Shown here: positions 53,339 through 60,955 of the stretch, in pieces
How positions within the stretch are numbered: the stretch's first letter is position 1
Layout of the letters: each line of letters begins with the position of its first letter
Source: Paenibacillus albus
GTDB taxonomy: Bacteria; Bacillota; Bacilli; Paenibacillales; Paenibacillaceae
Assembly (NCBI RefSeq): GCF_003952225.1
Contig: NZ_CP034437.1
Coordinates: forward strand, 1,407,501-1,471,500
Length of the DNA stretch: 64,000 nucleotides
Direction: 5' to 3'
The notes under the pieces: generated by a model
Told to the model about the DNA's origin: nothing
Databases searched by the model: none
The model's input: the letters and a program-made list of their open reading frames with translations, nothing else
Position numbers and translations under genes: made by a program

Positions 53339-53824
53339 ATGATCATGAATGAACAAATCAAAGCATCCGAGGTTCTGCTGACCGGCATAAACGGCGAGGA
53401 TCTTGGTATCGTTACGAGAGAAGAGGCGCTCGCGCTTGCGAAGCAGTACAAGGTGGATCTGATCTGCACCTCACTCATGAGCAGCCCGCCGCCTTGCAAG
53501 CTGATCAGCAAGGGAGTGGCCAAGCAGGATGCTTCGTCGCAGAAGCGTGAGGAGAAGAAGAAGGATCAGCCGCTGAAGGCGAAGGAGATCCGGTTGACGC
53601 CGCATATCGAAGACCATGACTACGACACGAAGCTGCGCCAGTGCGAGAAGCTGCTCGCTTCGGGCAATGCGGTCGATCTCGTCGTTCGCATTCAAGGCAA
53701 AGAAGGCGCCAAAGCGAAGGAGCTGCTGGAGCAGCTAGTGAAGGATCTTGCCAGCAGCGGCAAGAAAGAGACGGGCATCCAACTGAGCGGCAAACAGGCT
53801 GCCGTCCGGCTGCTGCCAGTGTAG
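53339..53824 (+). CDS. Translation initiation factor IF-3-like paralogue
   Basis: 161 residues in the IF-3 layout. The N-domain (MNEQIKASEVLLTGINGEDLG, then REEALALAKQYKVDLI and PPPCKLI) is followed by a basic linker and a C-domain (KEIRLTPHIEDHDYDTKLRQ, LVVRIQGKE). The normally strict YGKFRYE after the N-domain is replaced by SKGVAKQDASS. It is not followed by rpmI and rplT. It is therefore probably a second, divergent IF-3 and not the housekeeping infC. GAGGT precedes ATG 53339. Transcribed alone. Confidence 0.85.
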   Translation: MIMNEQIKASEVLLTGINGEDLGIVTREEALALAKQYKVDLICTSLMSSPPPCKLISKGVAKQDASSQKREEKKKDQPLKAKEIRLTPHIEDHDYDTKLRQCEKLLASGNAVDLVVRIQGKEGAKAKELLEQLVKDLASSGKKETGIQLSGKQAAVRLLPV

Positions 53825-53831
53825 ACAAGCA

Positions 53832-53870
53832 AAAGAGCATCCTCCACTTAGGGGATGCTCTTTACTTGTC
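53832..53870. terminator. Bidirectional terminator
   Basis: AAAGAGCATCC pairs with GGATGCTCTTT, loop TCCACTTAGG region. It lies between convergent genes. Confidence 0.8.
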
Positions 53871-53913
53871 TGCGGATGTGGGCTGCTTCATTGATCCAGG
53901 TGTCGCTGCTCGT

Positions 53914-54135
53914 TCAGAAAGAATGCCGGTCCGCGTAGTTCCGGTACACATCCTCATCCGGGTCATGGCTGCCGAAAGAATGCTGCACGTTATCGACGAT
54001 CTCCTCTACCGCATCGCTGAGCATGTCCAGCGGGCCGGAGCTTTGGTGATCACGGGGCGTGTTAATGCCTGCCGCCGTGTTGGAGGTTTCGTTGTAGTAC
54101 TCGTCATACTCATCGTGGGTGTCTCGGTTTCTCAT
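53914..54135 (-). CDS. Small acidic unknown protein
   Basis: 73 residues from ATG 54135, chosen because AAGGTGG lies about 9 nt upstream; the frame extends to 54201 without a site. Very rich in Asp, Glu, His and Tyr (DTHDEYDEYYNETSN near the N-terminus), with one predicted amphipathic helix (LDMLSDAVEEIVDNVQHSF). No family recognised. Convergent with the IF-3-like gene and sharing its terminator, which supports a real gene. Confidence 0.55.
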   Translation of the reverse strand: MRNRDTHDEYDEYYNETSNTAAGINTPRDHQSSGPLDMLSDAVEEIVDNVQHSFGSHDPDEDVYRNYADRHSF

Positions 54136-54322
54136 CACATTTTGCCACCTTCTCTTGGGATGTGTGCTGCCTTGCAATGTGCTGCATTCCTTAATGGTCA
54201 TTCCTTCCTATTCTGCCCATCAAAGCCATGGAATATTGTGAACTTTTTTTAGGTGCAAGTACTAGGAAATAGCTGTCTTATCATAAAATATCGTAACAGA
54301 ACTCTTCCAGCTCATGTAAGCT

Positions 54323-54351
54323 TTGGAGTTGCTGCGCCGCTGTGTTATAAT
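54323..54351 (+). promoter_or_regulatory. Promoter of unknown gene at 54384
   Basis: TTGGAG (54323-54328), 17 bp, TATAAT (54346-54351) with a TGT extension. Confidence 0.65.
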
Positions 54352-54383
54352 CACAGCAATATTTCCATTATCCGGAGGCGATT

Positions 54384-54887
54384 ATGCTCAGCTTCGACCA
54401 GAAAGTTATGATTTTGGAGTCCTTTCCTGAGCTCAAGCGGAAGGACGTGTCACTAGGCCGCGTGAATTATCAGTATGAAGAGAGCCTGTATGAAAAGAAA
54501 AATGTCGCGTTTCACCTTCACCCGAACGGAAACGGCTTCATCTACGCCGGCAACCTGGAAGGTTATGATACCGATGATAAGGGGTTCGTTAACATCCGCA
54601 GCTATGACGAGGACGCGTTTCGCAGGCTTGTAGAGGAGTCCATAAGGTCGCTCTCCTACCGGAAGCCGGAATGGAACGAACGTTCAGTTAGAGAAGCGGC
54701 GAGCGTGCCGCGCAGCAGAAGCGAAGTGTCTTCATCGACATGGTTTGGACCGGATAGACAATCGTTGATTTTGCGTCACGAAGACGATCTCTGGTATGTA
54801 TACGCAGGCGCGAGCCTGGAGATGGTGCTTGAAACTTACGAAGAAGCAGAGCAATATTTGCAGGAGGAAGGTTTCTTCCTGCTGTAA
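54384..54887 (+). CDS. Unknown protein, 167 residues
   Basis: A soluble protein without recognised motifs. The N-terminal part (MILESFPELKRKDVSLGRVN, HPNGNGFIYAGNLEGYD) seems to form a strand-rich domain. A Ser/Arg-rich linker (about 105-118) follows, then a second small strand-rich part (LILRHEDDLWYVYAGASLEMV). CCGGAGGCG precedes ATG 54384 and a good promoter precedes that. Its stop is followed at once by a terminator. Confidence 0.75.
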   Translation: MLSFDQKVMILESFPELKRKDVSLGRVNYQYEESLYEKKNVAFHLHPNGNGFIYAGNLEGYDTDDKGFVNIRSYDEDAFRRLVEESIRSLSYRKPEWNERSVREAASVPRSRSEVSSSTWFGPDRQSLILRHEDDLWYVYAGASLEMVLETYEEAEQYLQEEGFFLL

Positions 54888-54893
54888 TGAATA

Positions 54894-54936
54894 GGAACCG
54901 TCAGGTAGATTATGCGAATCTGACGGTTCTTTTGTT
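54894..54936 (+). terminator. Terminator after unknown gene
   Basis: GAACCGTCAG (54896-54905) pairs with CTGACGGTTC (54921-54930), then TTTTG. Confidence 0.85.
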
Positions 54937-54967
54937 TGTTCACATCCATTTGAAGGGGACGATGACA

Positions 54968-55630
54968 ATGACGATAAAAGCTATTATTTTTGATTTTGAC
55001 GGTACGCTGATGGATACGGAAACATGCGCTTATGATGCGATTTGCAAAGTGTACAAGCATTACGGGCAAGAGCTTGCGCTGGAGAAGTGGGCGATCTGTA
55101 TCGGAACGGTGAACAGCCCATTCGACCCGTACGATCACTTGCAGGAGCTGGCAGGCAGACCGCTTGACCGGGATCAATTGAAAAAGCATTTCGACCAGCT
55201 GCATGACGAGGAGCTGCTTAGCGCGACGCTGCGGGCAGGTGTGCTAGAGATATTGGATGAGGCGAAGCGTCTTGGGCTGCGCATCGCTCTTGCATCCAGC
55301 TCGGACCGGGCATGGATTGACCGGCATTTGAAGGAACAGGGCATCGCCGATTATTTCGAAGTCATCTGTACGAGAGACGATGTGCTGCGTGCGAAGCCGG
55401 ACCCTGCGTTGTATCTGCTCGCGTTGGAGCGGCTCGGCCTATCGGCTGATGAAGCGGTGGCGGTCGAAGATTCGCTGAACGGACTGACCGCGGCTAAGCT
55501 TGCGGGCTTACGGGCGATTGCCGTGCCGAATCCGGTAACAGCCCAGATGAATCTGTCGCAGGCTGATGTGATGCTGGATGGTTTTGAAGGGATCGTACTA
55601 GAGGAGCTGCTTCGCAAACTGGCCAAGTAG
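54968..55630 (+). CDS. HAD-superfamily phosphatase (YhcW/beta-phosphoglucomutase-like)
   Basis: About 220 residues. It has all four HAD motifs: DFDGTLMDTE (nucleophile and general acid Asp), ASSSDRAW (Ser), RAKPDPALY (Lys) and VAVEDSLNGLTAA (acidic pair). The cap domain is helical (subfamily IA). It is close in type to B. subtilis YhcW and to beta-phosphoglucomutase-like phosphatases of sugar phosphates. AAGGGG favours ATG 54968 over 54962 and over the open frame from 54887, which runs through the previous terminator. Confidence 0.9.
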   Translation: MTIKAIIFDFDGTLMDTETCAYDAICKVYKHYGQELALEKWAICIGTVNSPFDPYDHLQELAGRPLDRDQLKKHFDQLHDEELLSATLRAGVLEILDEAKRLGLRIALASSSDRAWIDRHLKEQGIADYFEVICTRDDVLRAKPDPALYLLALERLGLSADEAVAVEDSLNGLTAAKLAGLRAIAVPNPVTAQMNLSQADVMLDGFEGIVLEELLRKLAK

Positions 55631-55857
55631 TGCCTGGTAGACTCGAGTCGCGTAAGAGTCTTGCCAAATCATAATGTACAATTGCAGCGCTTAACGGATA
55701 AAGCGGTTATCGACTTCGACGGGGAATTTGTGCGAATTCGTCCACTTGCGGGGACAGGGGCTGGCGGTGACCTTGAATAAGGCGGAGCTAGCGACTCTAG
55801 ACAGCGATGTTAGATAGCAATGTCGAACACTTCGTGCGATTCATGGTCAAAAAAAGA

Positions 55858-55905
55858 AACAACCTGACACTCCGCTTTCGGCGAAAGGTCAGGTTGTTAT
55901 TTTTT
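55858..55905. terminator. Bidirectional terminator downstream of PspA gene
   Basis: AACAACCTGAC (55858-55868) pairs with GTCAGGTTGTT (55888-55898), flanked by A and T runs. The 225 bp between the HAD gene and this hairpin hold no gene that I can see. Confidence 0.85.
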
Positions 55906-55921
55906 GCAAAGATGGCTGCGT

Positions 55922-56626
55922 TTATGCGTTATCGTTCGGCAGCTTCTTGCGCAGCAAGTCCATCTGCTCATCGACCAGCGATTGATTCGTGGTTTGCGGT
56001 GCAGTTGCGGACGGCGTTCCATATGCGCTTGTACTTGCGCTGTATGGGTTGCGGCGGTTCAGCTCCAGATGAGCTTCCCATTGCGAGATCTTCTCTTCAA
56101 TGCGTTGGAAGCCGCGCGAAGCGAAGCCGCCTTCAAAGTCATTTCGGCCGAAGCTGAAGTTAGGCATCGATGAGCGGGATTTTGCTGCTGCTTGTTGAAT
56201 CCGGGATTGCAGTTCCTCGCGCTTCTTCAGCAGCTTCTCCTGCTCCTCGCGGGCAAGCTCCAGCTGGCGAGTCAGCTCGGCAACACGCTGCTTTGCACTC
56301 TCATGCCACTGCGTATACTCATTTGCTTTCTCTACATAATGAAGCTTGGCTGTCAACGATTCGCGTGCCTGTCCTTCAAGCCCGGCTCTCATGGCATCCA
56401 GAGCTTTCGCTTCGCAATGCTCCGCCATTACGGACGCTTCTTGCGCTTGCTGCGCCATGTTCTTCGCAGTCGCCTCTTGCTTGATTAACTCTTGCTCCGT
56501 CTTCGCAATATCATCATTCATGCCGCGAACATATTGATTGAGCATCATCGCAGGGCTTTCCAGCTTATCGAGCAGCTCATTGGCAGCTGCCTGTGTAATA
56601 TTGAATATACGGTTTAACAATCCCAT
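55922..56626 (-). CDS. PspA/IM30 family protein
   Basis: 234 residues, almost entirely helical coiled coil. The N-terminus GLLNRIFNITQAAANELLDK and the following SPAMMLNQYVRGMNDDIAKTEQ are typical of PspA/IM30 (also LiaH). Heptad-rich helices run to about residue 155, then a Ser/Pro/Asn-rich region and a final helix. AGGAG sits 9 nt before ATG 56626 and too close to ATG 56635. It should assemble on stressed membranes. A PspC-domain gene lies upstream on the same strand. Confidence 0.93.
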   Translation of the reverse strand: MGLLNRIFNITQAAANELLDKLESPAMMLNQYVRGMNDDIAKTEQELIKQEATAKNMAQQAQEASVMAEHCEAKALDAMRAGLEGQARESLTAKLHYVEKANEYTQWHESAKQRVAELTRQLELAREEQEKLLKKREELQSRIQQAAAKSRSSMPNFSFGRNDFEGGFASRGFQRIEEKISQWEAHLELNRRNPYSASTSAYGTPSATAPQTTNQSLVDEQMDLLRKKLPNDNA

Positions 56627-56659
56627 GTTGAACATCTCCTAATGAATAGTGTATTGGTG

Positions 56660-56890
56660 TTGCTTCTGCACGGGAGGGTACTGTGGTGTACCCTACGTGA
56701 GTAAATTTGCTGGTTTTATGCTCAAGAGGGGTGCTGAGTACCCTACATGGAGCGAATTGCTTGGTTTGCTGCTCAAGAGGAGCAACAGGTATCCTGCATA
56801 GAGTGAATTTAATTGGTTCTTTACTCGGGAGGTGGCGTGCGTATACGTTTCCTTCACGAGCTCAATTCGTTGATTTTTACTCAAGTGAAC
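56660..56890. repeat. 51-52 bp repeats between pspC and pspA
   Basis: The anchor CACGGGAG / CTCAAGAG / CTCGGGAG / CTCAAGTG recurs at 56669, 56721, 56772, 56824 and 56880 (intervals 52, 51, 52, 56). Units share GCTGGTTT and ACCCTACAT-like segments with the repeats at 12.8 kb, so they are probably the same family. Confidence 0.7.
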
Positions 56891-56920
56891 TACCTTCCGC
56901 TCTCATTAGTCTAGTCTCAA

Positions 56921-57157
56921 TTATCCAAAGTAACGGTAAGAACCGTTTGGCGGCGGTGGAGGGATAACCTCGAATGGCGCCTTTGGTACTAAAATGCTTG
57001 CGATGACGTACAGCAGCAGCGTTGTCCCGAAGCTGAATACACCGGAGGCGATCAGTACGATTCGGACGATAGTTGCGTCAACGCCTAGCCAATCGCCAAT
57101 CCCGCCGGCAAGACCGGTGATTTTGCGATCCAAGGTTGAACGATAAAGTTTCTTCAT
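56921..57157 (-). CDS. PspC-domain membrane protein
   Basis: 78 residues. The N-terminal basic KKLYRSTLDRKITGLAGGIGDWLGVDATIVRI is the PspC domain start, followed by a membrane helix (LIASGVFSFGTTLLLYVIASILVP) and a short Pro-rich tail. AAGGAGAT precedes ATG 57157; the long open frame before it is not coding. PspC-domain proteins work with PspA in membrane stress responses. It lies 294 bp upstream of the PspA gene, same strand. Confidence 0.92.
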   Translation of the reverse strand: MKKLYRSTLDRKITGLAGGIGDWLGVDATIVRIVLIASGVFSFGTTLLLYVIASILVPKAPFEVIPPPPPNGSYRYFG

Positions 57158-57363
57158 GAGAATCCATCTCCTTATTGATTGTATTTGTAATTGTCTATAG
57201 TGAGTATGCTGATTGATGTAAAGTGCGGTGTGTATTGCGTCAACCGATAACCTTAGTTTAAAGATTCGCGGCGTTCTTCGTAACCGTCCAGCGGCTGTTT
57301 CTGAAGCTGGCCTTAAGGCGGGGAAGTACTCCGACCTAAGGCGGCTGTGCCGGGAGGAGAGCA

Positions 57364-57485
57364 GGCTGGTAAGAGAACGGATAGGTGCTCTCGGCACCGG
57401 TGGAGCCGTGAGTTGGTGGGGGTTGGCTGGTGAGAGAACATATACGTGCTCTCAGCACCGGTGGAGTTGTGAGTTGGTGGGGGTG
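57364..57485. repeat. Tandem duplication of a 61-bp GC-rich unit
   Basis: 57364-57424 and 57425-57485 are near copies, both starting GGCTGGT and ending GAGTTGGTGGGGG. Each contains a small GTGC-TCTC-GCAC type hairpin. The 553-bp gap between pspC and the LysM-GH18 gene holds nothing else recognisable except the terminator at its end. Confidence 0.8.
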
Positions 57486-57629
57486 GGACGGAACGGCGAA
57501 AAATGGAGTAGGAATGAGCCGAGAGAGGCTTTTGCCGCGCACGATAGCCGGAACGGCAGTATAGCGTAGCTGAGAGAGGCAAATCCTCTCTCACTCACCG
57601 TCTATGAGTCGCGGTTGCAATCACTGCCC

Positions 57630-57672
57630 AAAAAAACCGCCACCTGAGCACACAGCGCTCAGGTGGCGGTTT
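57630..57672 (-). terminator. Terminator of LysM-GH18 gene
   Basis: A 16-bp stem AAACCGCCACCTGAGC / GCTCAGGTGGCGGTTT with a seven-base loop. The A run before it is a T run on the minus strand. Confidence 0.9.
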
Positions 57673-57710
57673 ACAATCACATTTACATAAATCCAGCACT
57701 GCCTACCCTT

Positions 57711-59003
57711 TCAAGGTAGCAGCTTCGTCACTTTGAAGTTATCCTCCAGCAGCAGCCAGTTTTGCGGGAAGCTAAGACCAAGCTTCCAGTAGCTGATGCC
57801 GCGCAGATGGAGCTCCTTCAGCAGATTGAACTTTGCTTGGATGGAGCGTGCATCCTCGAACCAGACCCGGTGCTCCTTGTGATCGTCGTCCCAATAGGTA
57901 AAGTGCGGCGCCTGTGCCGTGTAATCGTATTGGATTGCAGCGCCGCGCTCCCTTGCAAGGGTAATCGCCGCCTGCGGGCTGATCGCTTTCGCATAAGCGC
58001 CGCCGTGCACGTAAGGGAGTGTCCAATCGTAGCCGTACAGATTCTGGCCCATCATAATCTTATCCGCCGGAATCTCGGTGAGCGCATATTCCAGCACGCT
58101 GCGAACCGGTCCGATTGGCGAGACTGGCATCGGCGGACCGCCGCTGTAACCCCACTCGTATGTCATAATGATGACGAAGTCGGCAATTTGTCCGTGCGCC
58201 TTGTAGTCATGTCCGGAGTACCACGCCCCTTGCTGGCTGGCGCTCGTTTTGGGTGCAAGCGCGGTGGACATCGACAGTCCTGCTGCATGAATCGGAACGA
58301 CTGCTTTGCGCAGGAAACGGTTGTAGGCTTCCCGATCCTCCGCGCGCAAGTGTTCGATGTCAAAATGGATATCGCGGTAGCCGAGCCTCTTCGCCATCTC
58401 CAGAATATTCGCGATCAGCTTATTCTGCAGCGCTTGATCGTTCAGGATCAGCGTGCCGAGCTCCGCGCTAAATTGCTCGTTCTCCATGTTCGTAACGGTC
58501 ATCATCATCGCAACACGCTGACTGCGGGCAATGGAAGACAGATCGTCAAGTGGAGGTGGAGTGAGCGTACCGTCGCGATTAATCCGGAAATTAGCTGGGG
58601 CGAGGTAGGTCAAGTGAGGCGCAGCATCGCGAGCGGCTCGAATGAGCGCATCCGATACGCTCCCGCCTCGCGGCTCGATGTATGCATTCACGGCAGCGTT
58701 ACGCTTAGGAGCCGGCGGAATATACAGCCGCAGCCCCAAATTAAGCGGCGCAGTCAGCGAGATGCGGTTCGCGGTTGCGATCGCACTCGCGGTTGTACCG
58801 AATCTGCGAGCAATAGAAGTAAGCGTGTCGCCCTGCTGCACCCAATAATACTGCCCGACGATTGGAATCACTAATGCCTGTCCAATCACGAGTGTATTGT
58901 TGGGGGATATCTCATTCGCTTCCGTAATGGATTCTACCGGCACGCCGTACGTTTGGGCAATCCGGTAAAGCGTCTGTCCCGCTTGAACAACATGAATCTG
59001 CAA
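57711..59003 (-). CDS. LysM-GH18 glycosidase, spore cortex-lytic type (SleL/YaaH-like)
   Basis: About 430 residues. Two N-terminal LysM domains (about 2-45 and 52-95: IHVVQAGQTLYRIAQTYGV and YWVQQGDTLTSIARRFGT) bind peptidoglycan. A GH18 barrel follows, with the catalytic motif DIHFDIE (D-x-x-D-x-E) and MTYEWGYSGGPPMPVSP. The start is TTG 59003, 6 nt after AAGGAGGAG. The protein lacks a signal peptide, as usual for SleL/YaaH enzymes that reach the spore by coat assembly. It probably hydrolyses N-acetylglucosamine bonds in cortex during germination. Confidence 0.92.
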   Translation of the reverse strand: MQIHVVQAGQTLYRIAQTYGVPVESITEANEISPNNTLVIGQALVIPIVGQYYWVQQGDTLTSIARRFGTTASAIATANRISLTAPLNLGLRLYIPPAPKRNAAVNAYIEPRGGSVSDALIRAARDAAPHLTYLAPANFRINRDGTLTPPPLDDLSSIARSQRVAMMMTVTNMENEQFSAELGTLILNDQALQNKLIANILEMAKRLGYRDIHFDIEHLRAEDREAYNRFLRKAVVPIHAAGLSMSTALAPKTSASQQGAWYSGHDYKAHGQIADFVIIMTYEWGYSGGPPMPVSPIGPVRSVLEYALTEIPADKIMMGQNLYGYDWTLPYVHGGAYAKAISPQAAITLARERGAAIQYDYTAQAPHFTYWDDDHKEHRVWFEDARSIQAKFNLLKELHLRGISYWKLGLSFPQNWLLLEDNFKVTKLLP

Positions 59004-59129
59004 GCTGATCTCCTCCTTATGTACAACCAACCGAGAATAGCCGTAAGTCCGCAGTTCGCCTTCTACATGCTATTCAGATTAGCTGCCATACATGTCAGAG
59101 GTTTACTGCTAAGCCCGACTGCCGACGTT

Positions 59130-59972
59130 TTAAGATTTTCCAGGAACCTGCGCATTCACTCCGGTAATAATGCCGCTGATGCGGCTCTCGAAACTGCTAA
59201 TTCGCTGCTTCTGCTCAACGATCGTTCGTGACAGTGAGGCGAGCGTCGTCAGCGATTGCAGCGTTCCTTCGAAGGTGCCGCTCTTCATTGAAGCATTGAG
59301 TGTCGTGATGACGGGCGAGATATTCTTCTTCGTTCCGGAGATGACCGTCTGCACCGATTTAATCTGATCGCGCAGCGGAGTGATATCGGCGAGAATTGCG
59401 CGAAGATGCTTGATTTTGCTGGCAGCAGCGGCTTTGGCGACCTTAAGCGCATCATCATGGGCGCGGATATCGGCGCGGGCAAGGGCCACAACCGGCTTCA
59501 ATCCATCCGCCTGCGCCTGAAGAAGAGCAGTGAGAGTCTTCAGCTTCAGAGTCTTCGCGTCTTTGACCTGCGCATTGAGCGACGTATAGAGCGAGAGCAG
59601 AGGTTTATATTTCTCGTGAACCGAGGCCGCAGTCTGAGCGAGCTTGTTCAGCTTGTCGGCATCAATCCCTTTTATCCGTTCGCGAACGGCAGCAAGTGCA
59701 TTGCCATTGTTGTCATGCAGCGTCTGAATCTGCTTATCGAGCGTATCCTCCGACAGCTGAAGGACAGATAGGACCAGCGCCTGTGCCTGCAGCTTCTCTT
59801 TCATCTGGGGGGTGGCCAAGGTGATTTGTTTCCCAAGCGAAGCTTGTGCCGCAGACGTCAATTTGACAGATGAGGCTGCCGCAGCACCAGGTTCTGTTCC
59901 AATTGCCGCAATCACCGTAACAAGAATAATAAACAAGGCTGAAAACGCTTTTTTCTTCATACCATGTAACAT
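59130..59972 (-). CDS. Secreted coiled-coil protein of unknown function
   Basis: About 280 residues. The signal peptide (KKKAFSALFIILVTVIAAIG..AAAA) is followed by long helices with heptad character and few aromatic residues (LQAQALVLSVLQLSEDTLDK, KLKTLTALLQAQADGLKPVV). No known domain. AAGGAGG lies 10 nt before ATG 59972; ATG 59981 is too close and the frame beyond is non-coding. It is preceded by a 125-nt leader with an attenuator-like hairpin. Perhaps an envelope or spore-associated structural protein. Confidence 0.8.
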   Translation of the reverse strand: MLHGMKKKAFSALFIILVTVIAAIGTEPGAAAASSVKLTSAAQASLGKQITLATPQMKEKLQAQALVLSVLQLSEDTLDKQIQTLHDNNGNALAAVRERIKGIDADKLNKLAQTAASVHEKYKPLLSLYTSLNAQVKDAKTLKLKTLTALLQAQADGLKPVVALARADIRAHDDALKVAKAAAASKIKHLRAILADITPLRDQIKSVQTVISGTKKNISPVITTLNASMKSGTFEGTLQSLTTLASLSRTIVEQKQRISSFESRISGIITGVNAQVPGKS

Positions 59973-60013
59973 AGGATCCATTCCTCCTTGAGTGTTAAAT
60001 GCCCAGAGAACGC

Positions 60014-60074
60014 AAAAAAACCCGCAAGAAAGGCTGCATAAAGAGCCTTTGCTTACGGGTGCTTCCGACGTAAG
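60014..60074 (-). promoter_or_regulatory. Attenuator-like leader of secreted coiled-coil gene
   Basis: On the minus strand ACCCGTAAGCAAAGGCT (60060-60044) can pair with AGCCTTTCTTGCGGGT (60035-60020), followed by seven T: a terminator inside the leader, before the ribosome site. CTTACG (complement of 60069-60074) can instead pair with the CGTAAG in the first arm, an alternative antiterminator. No known riboswitch recognised. Confidence 0.6.
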
Positions 60075-60102
60075 ATAATCCGGTTTTATATGATTTTTGT
60101 AA

Positions 60103-60131
60103 AATATATCCGATTTAGTAGAAATAGTCAA
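60103..60131 (-). promoter_or_regulatory. Promoter of secreted coiled-coil gene
   Basis: On the minus strand TTGACT (60131-60126), 17 bp, TATATT (60108-60103). Confidence 0.65.
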
Positions 60132-60149
60132 GTATTGTGAATAGAACGA

Positions 60150-60179
60150 TTGCTGGATTAATTTGGTTTAAGCTATAAT
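60150..60179 (+). promoter_or_regulatory. Promoter of guanylate-kinase-like gene
   Basis: TTGCTG (60150-60155), 18 bp, TATAAT (60174-60179). Confidence 0.5.
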
Positions 60180-60268
60180 AGAAATGATATACCTTTCCAT
60201 ACCTGACTTAAGTAACACTTTGTTGCAAGCAAAGTACCTAAAATCGGTAAGTTCAGGAGGTTGTGCGA

Positions 60269-60856
60269 ATGGGTGAACAGCAAGAACGCGAACTGATTTT
60301 TGTATTTACGGGACCTGATGGCTCTGGACGCAAGACAGTCGCAGACAGTGTGGGATCAACGCTCGGCATTGCGAAAGTAATCTCTTTTGCAACGCGCAAG
60401 CCGCGGCTCGGTGAGACTAACGGACAAGATTACCATTTCATCACACCTGAGCTGTATGAGCAATTTGACGCGGACGGCGAGTTTATTGAAAGCGTATCCG
60501 TGAACGGGAACCGTTACGGCTTACGGGCCAAGGACATTGCGTACAACCTGAAGAAGAACGGCAGCATTTTTCTGATTCTTAACCCCGAAGGCGCACACGC
60601 GCTGAAGGATACGTACGGCGAAAAGGTCGTTCGCATCTTCATTTACGCTGATCGGCGGACGGTGCAGCAGCGCCAGAGTGTAGCGGGGATCGATCCAGCA
60701 ATTATCGAATCCAATTTGAATCAATATGAAACCGCGATACGGTACCAAGCAAGCTGTGAGCATGCTTTTGAAAACTACGATTTGGCCCATACCGTCTTCG
60801 ATATTTCGAACACGCTGGAGAACTACCTGCAGCGTAATCTCGAAGAACGTGATTAG
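60269..60856 (+). CDS. Guanylate kinase-like protein with altered P-loop
   Basis: 196 residues with the guanylate kinase fold: a strand then a P-loop (FVFTGPDGSGRKT, residues 11-23), SFATRKPRLGETNGQDYHFI (the GMP-binding region with TRxPRxxExxGxDY), and ESVSVNGNRYGLR. The usual P-loop GPSGxGK has Arg at the Lys position, and Lys comes one residue later. The lid region (RRTVQQRQSVAG) is short. It may be a low-activity or regulatory paralogue of Gmk. AGGAGG favours ATG 60269 over GTG 60263. Transcribed alone. Confidence 0.85.
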   Translation: MGEQQERELIFVFTGPDGSGRKTVADSVGSTLGIAKVISFATRKPRLGETNGQDYHFITPELYEQFDADGEFIESVSVNGNRYGLRAKDIAYNLKKNGSIFLILNPEGAHALKDTYGEKVVRIFIYADRRTVQQRQSVAGIDPAIIESNLNQYETAIRYQASCEHAFENYDLAHTVFDISNTLENYLQRNLEERD

Positions 60857-60873
60857 CAGATATGCAGTTCATG

Positions 60874-60925
60874 CTAGGCTCGCCCCTTCCACATAAGAAG
60901 AGGGCGGGCCTATTTGTTTGTTTGT
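60874..60925 (+). terminator. Probable terminator
   Basis: TAGGCTCGCCC pairs with GGGCGGGCCTA with one G-T pair, then T-rich TTTGTTTG repeats. It lies between convergent genes. Confidence 0.6.
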
Positions 60926-60955
60926 ATGTTCGTTTGTTTAGCCGCCAAGCACGGG

